DNA from: Hyaloperonospora brassicae
Lineage: Eukaryota; Oomycota; Peronosporomycetes; Peronosporales; Peronosporaceae
DNA length: 64,000 bases
Direction: 5' to 3'
NCBI GenBank assembly: GCA_947650285.1
Contig: CANTFL010001482.1
Span: 248,001 to 312,000, forward strand
Part shown: positions 29,556-39,738 of the stretch, in pieces
How the letters are laid out: the number at the start of each line of letters is the position of its first letter
How positions within the stretch are numbered: position 1 is the first letter of the stretch
Program-made: the position numbers and the translations under genes
The notes under the pieces: generated by a model
The model's input: only the letters and a program-made list of their open reading frames with translations
The model's database searches: none
Told to the model about the DNA's origin: nothing

Positions 29556-30494
29556 TTGCGCGATCCAGCGCCCGATGAGGAGAAGTGTTTGGTGTTCGGA
29601 GATCTGCTGACAGGACCTGATCGAAACTGGTATAACCAACAAGGTCGATTCACTCAAAAGAATTGGAAGATATTGATGGATGAGTTTATGGTGCAGTATG
29701 GAGGGAAAGGTGTGTCTCTGACCAGACAATACTATCTCGCACGGAAACGATCGGATGAAAATACACAGGAGCATCTACACCGCTTAAATGTCGTGGCTAA
29801 GCACGCCAAGATCGCGATCAGAGACGAAAGGATGGCCAAATCGGACACACGTCGTGAACATGTGGAACATTTCATTGCCACGTTGGACGATTGCGATCTG
29901 ACCAAGCAGCTGAACCTGCTGCGATTGGCCGATGTCAATGAGTTTGATGGTACTTTACGTGCATGCCAAAGGATGGAGAGTCGTCAGTTAAAGACGTCGA
30001 CAGGATCGAACAAGTTCCACCAGCGAGCGAATGCCTCCCCGAATCCTACGTTACCCAAGACTGCTCGGGCGGCGAGGGCAATCCGTGAGCGGATCGAAAG
30101 TAGCGGATCGGAATCGGACTCGATTGGATCGGATGAAGACAAGGATCGCCGCCGAGTTTGTGTGACCACTACATCTGGTCAAGAGAGATCGGATCAAGAT
30201 CATCGTACCTGGCAGAAGAATACTGGTGAAGAAGGTTTACGTGATCGAGGTGGAAAACCGAAGGCATGCATCCACTGCTGATCGACGCGACATGATGATC
30301 GTGGATGCTGGCAGGGACTAACGTGCCAGAAGTTTGGTCGCAAAGGGCATCCATCGGACAAGTGCTTCTACGTGTGTGCAGCATGTAGAGAAGTACATGA
30401 GAATGGCAAATGTCCCATGAAAGAGTTCTTTAACTTAATCCGCCAGTGGTATGTGCCTACTAAGTATGCGGGTATGTTTCCTTCCGATGCTTGA
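29556..30494 (+). pseudogene. Gag capsid and zinc knuckle of element 2
   Basis: The 241-codon frame 29556-30281 is a retrotransposon Gag capsid: R-N-W-Y-N-Q-Q-G-R-F, F-M-V-Q-Y, A-R-K-R-S-D-E-N-T-Q-E-H-L and L-L-R-L-A-D. A basic and Ser/Asp-rich stretch follows. It stops at TGA 30279-30281. The same frame stays open beyond the stop to about 30494 and encodes a zinc knuckle (C-Q-K-F-G-R-K-G-H-P-S-D-K-C, preceded by C-W). The stop therefore sits between capsid and nucleocapsid. It may be a simple lesion. Confidence 0.82.
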
Positions 30495-30565
30495 GAAAAA
30501 TGTTAAACTAGGACGCTCTCCAGGTTAAAATCTAGCACGAGCCGAGCGTTCTGGGCTATGTATAT

Positions 30566-31125
30566 ATGCATTTGTTAAAAAGAAGTCGGATGACCAAGGA
30601 GTTAAGGATCGGCACGATTCGATCTATATATATATGTGATCGTTCAAAACGGACCTCTTTCATATCAAGTGTGAAGCGAGTGGACTATTATGTCCGATCC
30701 CCGGTGGAGATGGAGCTAGATATCACACCAGATGAGTCGAGGGGATACTGGAAGTATCAAACTCCGGGAAAATGGTTTAAACAAGCGAAAGCAGTGGGCA
30801 AGATCAACAATGAGAAAGCCACTTTTCGGTTTGACTCTGGTGCGGAGATCTCGATCATTGACACTACCTTTGCTCGTAAGTTAAGGTGTGTGATAGATGA
30901 GAACTAAGCACAAGAATGTGTCGGGATCGGAGAGAGTACCTTTATGACGGTAGGACGGACCAAGATCAAGATCACACTGAACGGATCACAAGTTTATTAT
31001 TTTGATGTCTGAGATGGGGATCAAGTCGGTCAAGAAGCTATACTAGGCATGGACTTCATGATTCCTGCGGGTATTCGTTTGGATTTGGCCGACGGAACCC
31101 TTTGCCTGCCCGATGAAGTTTGAAT
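30566..31125 (+). pseudogene. Aspartic protease of element 2
   Basis: The 113-codon frame 30566-30907 ends in the active-site region F-D-S-G-A-E-I-S-I-I-D. After a stop the remaining core is visible, interrupted, to about 31125 (I-L-G-M-D-F-M-I-P-A-G-I-R-L-D-L-A-D-G). The D-S-G active-site triad is intact, but the frame is not. It would process Gag-Pol. Confidence 0.82.
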
Positions 31126-31561
31126 CTACCTGGCTGGACGAAGACCACCGTACCGATCGAATATATAGGCGACCAACATTAACGATCAACATATAGCCAT
31201 TGCGGCCGGCAGATCGACGGAAGTCAGGATCGGCGTCAACCCTCCTAAATCTAAGCTATGGGTGCGACGGGATGTGGCGTAAATTCCTACCGTGACAAAT
31301 GGTCCCGGAATGATTAAGATCTTGCAAATTACTAATGTAAGCGATCGTGACTTGATCTTAAACTGCGGGACCTCTTAAGCGTTGTGGATGACAAAAGGCA
31401 TGATCCCGCAATCTAAAGGATACGTATCTTTAGGATCAAGGCGGTACATGGAATGGCAGACATTGGCTATTTAAGCCACTACAGATCGAGAAGAAGAAAA
31501 AGCCGAAGCCTACACGGGCTCGTTAGTTGATCATCCTAAGTATGAGAAACCTACCCAAACT

Positions 31562-32038
31562 TTGATACGTTCAAAACGGAAATCAGACGACATCAAGGAT
31601 TCTGCAGAGATCGCCTCAATATCCGACTCTAATGGTGAGTCTAACGAGGAGTTGCAGGACGAATGTACGAGTGGAGATAATAATGAAAAAAAGGATGATA
31701 GATCGACAATGATATTGTGTGCGGTCAACGCAGTGCGGAAGACGCCAGAACATTCGGGTGAAGAGGACATGGTTGCAGAAGAGGCTATGGCACCGAAGGA
31801 CAACCATTCGATAACTGATTCGCTACAAGGACAGTCCAACTGTCACTCAGACGGGATCAAGGATGAAAATCGGGAGGTGAATAGCCATTCTACACGACTG
31901 GATGACGACTTGAAAGCTGTTACGATCGACGGCGAAGTAATGGAAAATGATTACTGGATGAATCGACATACTATCACGAGGGAGGTGAACTGTTCGCGGA
32001 GGATGTGGAACAACACATGGCTGTGCTGCCGGAGGTAA
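31562..32038 (+). pseudogene. Hydrophilic linker between protease and RT
   Basis: 158 codons, rich in Asp, Glu, Ser and Asn, with no fold-like pattern. By position it is the protease-RT spacer of pol. The preceding 31126-31561 holds decayed pol sequence with many stops (for example R-I-G-V-N-P-P-K-S-K-L-W at about 31220-31260). Confidence 0.55.
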
Positions 32039-33471
32039 CCATATCCACAACCGAGATAACAATAGACGATGTCCAAGTTGGCGATCCTGGAATACCCTTG
32101 ACAGAGGATCAAGACGATTGGCGACGACTGATATGGAGGAGTCGTCACCTGTTGATCGGGAAAGGAAATGCATTACCCCTGCAGCACGCGGGACCGTTTG
32201 TAATATTGATGTGTGAGAGGCGAGGCCGATTGCTCAGCGTGTACAACCTGTTGCGCCAAAATTTCGTGAGAAGTTGGCCGATCTGATAAAAGGCCTGTTG
32301 TCAGCCAAGATTATCCGACCTTCGACATCGCCGTGGGCATCACCAATAGTCGTGATTATTAAGAAAAATGGAGAAGATATACGACTGTGTATCGACTATC
32401 GACGGGTTAATCAGCTAACACGGCTGACGGTTCATCCTATGCCACTAATCAGTGAATTGTTGCAGGACATGGACAAAGCAATGTGGTATTGTTCGCTGGA
32501 CACGGCGAGTGGATTTTGGGTAGTAGAGATGACCGAACGAGCAAGATCGATCTCTGCGTTTATCACGCCGCAAGGTCTGTTTGAATGGTGGTGGGTGCCT
32601 TTTGGATTGAAGAACGCCCCACAGATTTATCAGCTTTTGATTGATAGAGCTCTAGATGGGTATCCCAAGAACGTCGCAGATAAGGATGTGAATGCAACGG
32701 ATCATCCTAAGTTAACTGATGTGTTTACTAAGGGAGAGCTGGAAACGGATCAAGCGCCGTCCGTGCTGGGCAGGCAATCTTATATTGACGATATTGATCC
32801 CGGCTACGCCATGGATATCTTTGTACGACAAGGTCGAAAGATTATTGACAGCATGGGATCGATGGAATCTGTCGATCAGTCTGCCCAAGAGTTTTTGGGG
32901 ACGGCGTAAAGTGGATTACTTAGGTCATCAGGTAACATTAACTGGGTTGGAGGCCAATCCTAAAGATCTAGGATCGCTGGTCAACATTCCTTTTCCCACA
33001 ACTTTACGATCTATGCAATTGTTCCTGAAGAGCTTGAACTATTACAGTCGTTTTATAAACGATTTTGCAGTATATGCATCTGTTTTGTACGAGTTACGAG
33101 AGGCGGATATTCTCGAGATGAGCCATATGGGAGATCGTGATGCTATCGCGGGAAGTTGCGATAACACATTACAAGAAAGTGAGCATGATATAAATGAGCG
33201 ATCTCTGTGAGAAAGGGCCTCCATTTCATTCACTTTGCTGAAGGTAAAGATCGCTACAACCCCGAATCTCAAACATTTCGATCCAGATCAAATTCCAGTG
33301 ATCGTGGTATATGCTAGTAAGTGGGCAGTATCGGCATCTCTATTGCAATTATATGTCGGCGTGTACTGGCCGGTGACATTTACCAGTCGCACACTGAAGC
33401 CGAATGAAGTCAATTATGGTGTGGTAGAGAAAGAAGTTTTAGCCCTACTTCGAATCTTGGAAGTGTTCTAA
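32005..33471 (+). pseudogene. Reverse transcriptase and first RNase H of element 2
   Basis: RT is carried mainly by 32274-32909: S-P-W-A-S-P-I-V-V-I, R-L-C-I-D-Y-R-R-V-N, Y-C-S-L-D-T-A-S-G-F-W, F-G-L-K-N-A-P and the active-site Y-I-D-D. The first catalytic Asp lies in S-L-D-T. A 93-codon frame 32005-32286 holds the upstream part. Thumb/connection is in 32719-33210 (Y-L-G-H-Q-V-T, K-S-L-N-Y-Y-S-R-F-I). The RNase H start is in 33235-33471 (Y-A-S-K-W-A-V-S, F-T-S-R-T-L-K, V-E-K-E-V-L-A-L). The frames change at about 32900 and 33210, and a stop at 33471 truncates RNase H. Confidence 0.88.
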
Positions 33472-33682
33472 ACCGTGATAGTATCCCGATAGATCAGAGT
33501 GCTCACTCGATATTCGACATTAGCTTGGCTAATTTCCATCTTCTGGCCTCAATGGGAGACTGGGAAGATGGGCTGCGCTGCTATCGAATTGGACACTGGA
33601 GGTTAAGAGATGTAACAAAGGAGAGGATGAAATACTAGGCGCTATCGCAGCTAGTATAATTCCGCAAGATGAGGTAGATGAT

Positions 33683-34054
33683 GTGTTGATTGCAATCGCT
33701 TCACAGAAGAAAACTAAACAACTGGTAAGTATGCTACCTCCCACGATAGGTACGGATGAATGCCTGTTGGTGGTCAGTTTCGACGGATCGGCACGGACTA
33801 AACGGAAGAGCGGGGCATATAGTGCGATCGTGTGGAATCAACCAGAATGGACCGTCATCTCAGCCGCTGCGGAATACGCGGCAGATCTGACGGTGAATGC
33901 AGCAGAATATCGTGGTATGTTGTTGGGTGTCGATCTGCTGGACAACCAAACTAGGGGACAATTCATTATATGTGGTGACTCGAACCTAGTGATCAGGCAA
34001 ATGCGGAAAGAGATGGATTGTAAAGCGCCTGGGCTACAGTTACTGCGTCATTAA
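33683..34054 (+). CDS. Second RNase H domain of element 2
   Basis: A 123-codon frame with a separate RNase HI-like fold: V-V-S-F-D-G-S-A-R-T (first Asp), A-E-Y-R-G-M-L-L-G (Glu) and I-C-G-D-S-N-L-V-I-R-Q-M (second Asp). The pattern S-F-D-G-S-A and G-D-S-N-L-V is of the archaeal/plant RNase HI kind, not the usual Ty3 RNase H. It follows the element's own RNase H (33235-33471) and precedes the integrase. Oomycete gypsy elements with such an acquired RNase H have been described; this placement agrees. It ends with a stop after L-Q-L-L-R-H. Confidence 0.85.
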   Translation: MLIAIASQKKTKQLVSMLPPTIGTDECLLVVSFDGSARTKRKSGAYSAIVWNQPEWTVISAAAEYAADLTVNAAEYRGMLLGVDLLDNQTRGQFIICGDSNLVIRQMRKEMDCKAPGLQLLRH

Positions 34055-34198
34055 GCAATGCAGAAACTTCGATCTTGGCCAAAACACGAGTTCTTACACA
34101 TGAAGAGGGAGTGGAACCAAAGCGCGGATCGACTTGCCAGTGCCGCTCTGCAGAAAGAGGAAGCTGTCATTGTGAACTTAGATCAAGAATTGTAATAT

Positions 34199-35173
34199 TT
34201 GATATCCATCAACAGGCTGCACGAGGTGCTCCTGCCGGAAAGGAAGGATCGCGCGGTGAAAATAATAGCGACCACACGATCCGCGCAGCGAAGGCGTCAA
34301 CAATTCGAAGTTTTACACGAAGAAATAGTGCAGCGGATGCAGATTAAGCGGATAAAACAAGCGCAAGAGGAAGAGAGCTGGATCGCCAACCTGAAGGAAT
34401 ATCTTGTGGGCGATCTGACTCAATTAAACGCAGAGGATATAAAATTATGCGTTCGGATCGCTCCAGACTCCGAAGTGGACGAAAACGAATTGCTGTTCTT
34501 CAGCTCCCGATCCGCTAAGGAATCGGACGATCGTATAGAGGTGGTCCGTCTGGTTGTACCGGAATTGTTGCAGCAATATATTATGCACCATTACCACACC
34601 AGGTTGGAGAGTGGTCACCAGGGGATCGGGAGAACTTATCAGCGGATCAGATCCAATTTTTACTGGAGAGGATTGTATCGGAGTATAAAACTTTATGTTG
34701 GCTTATGCGTGGACTGTACAACCGGGAAGGGTCTACCCACGATCCGCGGCAAATTTTCGGGAAACATACCGGCTACATACCCATTTCAGGTGATCGCGAT
34801 GGATCATATCCAATCATTGCCGCGGTCATTAAAAGGAAACACAGAACTGCTTCTGTGGATGAATCATTTCTCAGGATATCGGATCGTGAGAGCAAGTTCG
34901 TCGAGGAACGCGCAAACGATTGCTGAAGGATATGAAGAATGTGTGTTTCAAAGATTTGGAGCCAGTGAAGCTATACGTCACGACAGGGAGCCTGGATTTA
35001 TGTCCGACTTTTTTCGAGCACCAAATCGGATCGCAGGGCAAAAGCAACGTGCGACCATGGCGTACCGACCGCAAGCGAAAGGAACTGCAGAGCGTATAGG
35101 ACAGACGTTGACTCGATCGATTAAGATGTACGTAACGGACGTAGAAGAGAAAGACTGGGATGAATTTGAATAA
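34199..35173 (+). CDS. Integrase of element 2
   Basis: A 324-codon frame. The HHCC zinc finger is H-T-R-L-E-S-G-H ... C-V-D-C. Catalytic residues are in A-M-D-H-I-Q-S-L (Asp), I-R-H-D-R-E-P-G-F (Asp) and K-G-T-A-E-R-I-G (Glu). A helical, basic N-terminal part (R-S-A-Q-R-R-R-Q) belongs to the linker after RNase H. It ends at 35173 in a TAA after D-W-D-E-F-E. Downstream sequence with several stops carries the C-terminal region. Confidence 0.9.
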   Translation: MISINRLHEVLLPERKDRAVKIIATTRSAQRRRQQFEVLHEEIVQRMQIKRIKQAQEEESWIANLKEYLVGDLTQLNAEDIKLCVRIAPDSEVDENELLFFSSRSAKESDDRIEVVRLVVPELLQQYIMHHYHTRLESGHQGIGRTYQRIRSNFYWRGLYRSIKLYVGLCVDCTTGKGLPTIRGKFSGNIPATYPFQVIAMDHIQSLPRSLKGNTELLLWMNHFSGYRIVRASSSRNAQTIAEGYEECVFQRFGASEAIRHDREPGFMSDFFRAPNRIAGQKQRATMAYRPQAKGTAERIGQTLTRSIKMYVTDVEEKDWDEFE

Positions 35174-35320
35174 AGTTTGACATTCGCTAAATGCGGATCG
35201 ACACAATGACAATACCGAAGTGTGTGATATTAAGTGCGGATCGCAAGTTTGGCTCTACTTGGACCGATCAAAAACGGCTATGCTTGGAAGGTAGCACATA
35301 TGTGGCCAGGACCGTTCTGA

Positions 35321-35743
35321 GTGGCGGAGTTATGTGGGGAACATTCTGTTAGGGTGGAATTTTTAGGAACTCCATACCGATTTTTCCCAATAGTGCACGG
35401 CTCCAAGTCAAAGCCAGTGTTTCAGTTTCCTGATCGCCCAGGAAGTGTGCTGGTGACTAACTGTGAGGATTGTGTGGATTTTGATGAGTCGTTGTTGCCG
35501 GAAGATATTTAGAAAAACGAGTTGGCTGCTGATGAATACGAAGTGGAGAAAATCTTGGACGTACGATAAGGACGTAAAACTCGTTATGGTCGAGTGCATC
35601 GACAGTTTTTGGTTCGATGGAAGCAACACTACGATCCGACCTGGATAGACGAAGCGGATCTGAACTGTGGCGCGTTGCTGCAAGAATTTGAGCGCAATTG
35701 TGCGAGTCCAAACCGGTTTGAAGTTATGCAGTCCTATGAGTAG
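35321..35743 (+). pseudogene. Pol C-terminal region with chromodomain-like end
   Basis: A 63-codon frame 35321-35512 shows a basic/hydrophobic pre-chromodomain segment. Beyond it, interrupted by stops, comes a chromodomain-like stretch (Y-E-V-E-K-I-L-D-V-R, then F-L-V-R-W-K-Q-H-Y-D-P-T-W). This resembles the chromodomain strand and R-W-K motif. The frame ends in a TAG near 35743. Confidence 0.6.
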
Positions 35744-36013
35744 AAAATTGAAGATTAACGGGTAATCGAAGCGACGAGCGGTTGGCGCATGCTAAAAAGT
35801 GGACGTGAAATGTTGGTATGACAATTGTACACGGAGGTTGTATAAGATGATGGATCGGGGATCTATGTAAAATGAGTGGCGATAGCGGATCGAGGGGATC
35901 CGATCGCGGTTGAAAAGCCGAAGAAAAGAAGTTGATCTCAAAATGATGAACAATTTGAATAATCAATAGAGACTATATTGAATTATGGAACCATCTAGAT
36001 CGAATCCTAGCGA

Positions 36014-38516
36014 TCAATCAGGAAAGAAATTACCTCGCACTCGTGCGATCGACGATCCGGGGTGGTCGGCGATAGAGGATCGATACTGGGAACGACAAGT
36101 TTCAGCGGTATCCAGCAACGGGAGAGCAGAGATCAAATTGGGGATGCCCTTCGCTTTGCATCCCAGGCTAAGATACCAAGGGGAAACCTCTTTGAAAGAA
36201 GGCAAGTGCAGAAATAAGGGATCCAACAGGATGTCCCGATCACAATGACCTGCGATCATACCTAGCAAAATGAATCGAAGGATCTCCTTCCACCGAGGTG
36301 TAGCTCGCGACCGACGCTGCTTCCGTTGTTTCCAAGAACTGGTCCAGCTCAGGATCGCTGGCCCGCTGTTCACTGGAAAGGAAGATCGCGTGCGTCGACT
36401 CTCACAAAGCCTGTCGGTTGCGATCCTCGAACTCCAAGTATAGAGAGGCGAGCTGGTCGAACCAGCCGATACGAGAGAAGGAGATCGGCGCAATCCGACG
36501 TTTGGATGTCTCCCAAGGCTCTTGGGCATAAAAGTCCGCAATCTGGGCCTTACACACCAGCCGAGGTATCAACTCAGATGTGGGAGGAAGACACTCGGAC
36601 ACCATTACCGCTGGGAAGACAAAGCCTTTGGGACGGGACAAGTGGCGGTAAAGGAAGTCAGTGTCCATCTCCGCGACGCTCGTCCAACTAACTTTGGTGC
36701 CGACCATGGAGAAACCTGAGTAAAGTATCGCGGTACGCGATCTCGATATCCAGGGATCAATGGATCGCGAGAGACCTTGGTGGGGGGCAAGTTATTATAC
36801 TCCGCCAAAGATAACATCGGATTGACGTGATCACGAGGCGAATCAGGAATGCTAATGGCACCATCCGAGTCACTGACCGCTTCTCCGAAAAGGTTTGCGT
36901 GAGATACCTTGGTCACGGCAGGAATAACAGGATCAACCGGAGGTGAAGAATCGCTCGAAGGGCTCGGCGTGTCTATGACGATCAGATCCGGAGAAGGCCC
37001 AGCCGAAGGTTGTGACGCCGGATTGGACGCTCGTCGCCGACTGGAAGATCGCGAACCGGATAAATCCTCTGAAGTCTCATCCTCACCTGCCGATGTATCC
37101 TTCCCCTCAGACGAGGTTAAGATCCGACCACGGCGCCTCTGCTTGTCCAGTTTCGGGGTAGCTGCACGCTTCGCTAGATCATGGCGACGTTTGAGAACGC
37201 GACGACCCTAACGATCGCGGTTTACCTTGGTAGCGGACGAAGGCTAACTTGGGAGGGCTTGGCATTGGATGCAGCGGATCGAGCCACTTTCTTGTAAGGC
37301 GGCAAAGTTAACGGTGGTAAGGGATCGCGAGATCGCTTGCGACTCGATCCTGAAACGTTCGACAACGGTTAAGGAGTCGCGGGAACGGGAGTGTGGGTTG
37401 ACGAACTCACCTTTGTAGGTGTGGCTGTAGTATCCCCAGACACCAGCGACGCCTTGCGATCCCGAAGGGTCGTGTGATCTCGTATTTTGCGATCACGTTG
37501 GGAAGCCACATCCGCGAGCTGAACTCGCATCTGGCCCAACGTAACGTAACGTCACGATCCGATACGATGCGACGCAGTTGATCGCAATCAGCTGATCGGG
37601 CGGACAGAGAATCCTGCTCCTCGCTCAGTTCGGCCCGAAGACCCGATACCTTCTTGAGCGCGCGACACAGCTTTTCTTGGAGTTGGAGGCCGGTTTTCTT
37701 GTACTTAGACTTCTTGCAATTTGACTTGTCCACGATGTGGGACAACTTGTCGCATTCAGCCACCAACCGTTCTCCCGCCTTGTCTATCTGCTTGCATATT
37801 TCGGCGATCTCACGATCGGCTTTCTTCTGTGCGGCATGACGCGATCGCACAGTCCGAAGAATTTGGTACTTCAGATGCTCGATCACGGCGGTCTGGTCGA
37901 CCCGGTCGGCAAACGCCTCCCGAAAGGCCTCGGGCTACTTGACCTCGTCGTCATAGCGAACGCGCAAGCGGTCGTACTTCGACTGGACGATCTGGACATA
38001 AGAGGACGCGAAGGTGCGGAGATCCTGAAGATCCTCACTCAGCTGGCGATTCTGGATCATCTGCCGCTCCAAAGCAGCCTCCATACTCTGGTACCGATCC
38101 ACGACAGTCTTTTGGCGATTCAGGCGAATGTAAAGCGGATCAATCGCTGCGTTTAACGTGGCTCGGTAGACCGAACACGAGACCTCGATCCGAGTCCTGG
38201 GGAGCAAGATGAGATTGCTCGGATCCGGAGTTGGAAGATGTTGGCCGGCGGAGGTCCTGTCCGGAGCGGGAATCGAAGAAGATCGCGACAGAGGGATCGC
38301 GATGAAAGACCAACCAGAGCTTTTCCCCGTCTGGGCCGACGTCACCACAGCCGAGCGATCACACTCGGTCACCGGCACAATGGAGGCGTCTGAGATCGCA
38401 GGACTGGTAGGCGTCGAGGTTCCGACATCTGGAGTTAGGATCGCAGAGGGCGATCCGAGGGGCCCCGATCCTGAAGCCGGAGGAGATACGTGAGCCGGAT
38501 GGGTGGGATCGGACAT
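36014..38516 (-). pseudogene. Antisense gene of element 2 with long coiled coil
   Basis: The minus strand, from ATG 38516 downward, encodes a large protein antisense to pol, between pol and the 3' LTR. The start (M-S-D-P-T-H-P) is Ser/Pro/Thr-rich. A coiled coil follows to about 37560 (E-R-Q-M-I-Q-N-R-Q-L-S-E-D-L; later K-K-A-D-R-E-I-A-E-I and E-L-S-E-E-Q-D). There is an in-frame TAG at 37935-37937 and a frameshift at a five-base tandem duplication (GTAACGTAAC) near 37545. The C-terminal half (36916-36014) is in several frames and contains P-I-S-F-S-R-I-G-W-F-D-Q-L and R-D-I-L-L-D-P-L-F. Both motifs recur at 44872-45245. Function unknown. Confidence 0.65.
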
Positions 38517-38601
38517 CGTGTCGGAAGATGCGAAAGTGCGTGAAAAAGCGATGAAGCACACAAGGTTGCACAGCCAGATCAACACCGTATGTTAACAGAC
38601 G

Positions 38602-38615
38602 GTGCAGGGGGCGGG
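38602..38615 (+). other. Polypurine tract of element 2
   Basis: GTGCAGGGGGCGGG directly abuts the 3' LTR, as expected for the plus-strand primer. Confidence 0.7.
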
Positions 38616-39668
38616 TGTGGCAAAGCGGTCACAAGGGAATCTCCTTGGGACTGGGATCGGCGATCCAAAGGGTCACACACTCCAGTTAAGCCAAGAATGC
38701 TATGATTGGTGGATACAAGCTGGGATGGGTGGCTGGCAATAGCGTACCCAAACCCCAAGTGGACAGGATAGACCAGCCTGGGATGAGGCTATAGGGTAGT
38801 CACACCCGTTTTGATTACGAAATCCGTCGTGAGACATGGCAATACAAGACCCTCGATCTCACTGGAGGACCGCGATCCTAACCCAGGATCGCATGTCCGA
38901 TCTCCAGATGCGATCAGCTAACGGGATCAAGATCCGCTAAGTGGGATCCCGATCCGCTCATAGGATCCCGATCCGCTAGTGGGATCACGAGGATATCTTG
39001 GGTGGGCCACAAGAAGATACAACGGTGGATATAATGGGTGTGGACCACATAAATGCGAGGGGACGATCTTCCTAGAAAGGCGACGCGTGACATCTGGTTA
39101 AGATATACGGATAGACATAGGGGTAGGGTTTAGGTTGTTTGATTAAAATAAACAGTTTAAATTACTTCACAAGGCATACGTTATTTCTTCCGGGTAGGAT
39201 CTTTGGCCCCCCGTCGAATAAAGAGTCGCGATACACGTCTACGCGAGTGTCGCACCTGGATTGTTTTGGCCAGATGTGTTCAAGAACTCTCAAGCAACAT
39301 CAACTGCGATCGGACGCAACAAGACACGTCAAGGCAAGGCGCAAGATTCGCGAGAAGGCTCGCGGATCAAGCTACCACATAGTGGACAAGGCGATCTCGT
39401 TGAGATCAGGGTAACTTATATCAGTACCCACGAGGAACCCGTGATCGCGTGAAGATTTCCGCACGATCACAACCCCATCTCCAACACGGTCAAGTTTTCC
39501 TTCAACATGAGTCCACCTGAAAGAGTGCAACCCGCCCTACCGACGGGTACACAAGGTGAAGAAGGCAACACACACGGAATCGGAGTACCCCCTCCGTTAG
39601 TCGGTCGTCCGCGCGCCAGTGGAGAGCTAAGATCGACTCATAAATTGAGCGATCGCCACTCCACCACA
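38616..39668 (+). repeat. Element 2 3' LTR
   Basis: 1053 bp, same length as 27101-28153, with about ten differences seen by eye. It is followed by the target duplication GGTG. Confidence 0.96.
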
Positions 39669-39738
39669 GGTGCGTGGGATCTTAAAACTGCGTGATGAGC
39701 CCCTAAAACAATCACTGTTCCACGCTGCCGACTTACGT

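Larger units (their letters stand above)
27101..39668 (+). mobile_element. Ty3/gypsy element 2, with dual RNase H and antisense gene
   Basis: A 12.6-kb LTR retrotransposon on the plus strand with two 1053-bp LTRs (TGTGG...CCACCACA). The target duplication is four bases, GGTG at 27097-27100 and 39669-39672. The order is LTR, primer site, gag, CCHC, protease, hydrophilic linker, RT, RNase H, second RNase H, integrase, chromodomain-like end, antisense gene, polypurine tract, LTR. The LTRs differ at about ten positions by eye, so insertion was recent, yet gag-pol is broken in more than ten places. The domain set resembles oomycete gypsy elements described as having acquired an archaeal-type RNase H. 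Sequence throughout is extremely rich in GATC. Confidence 0.95.
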
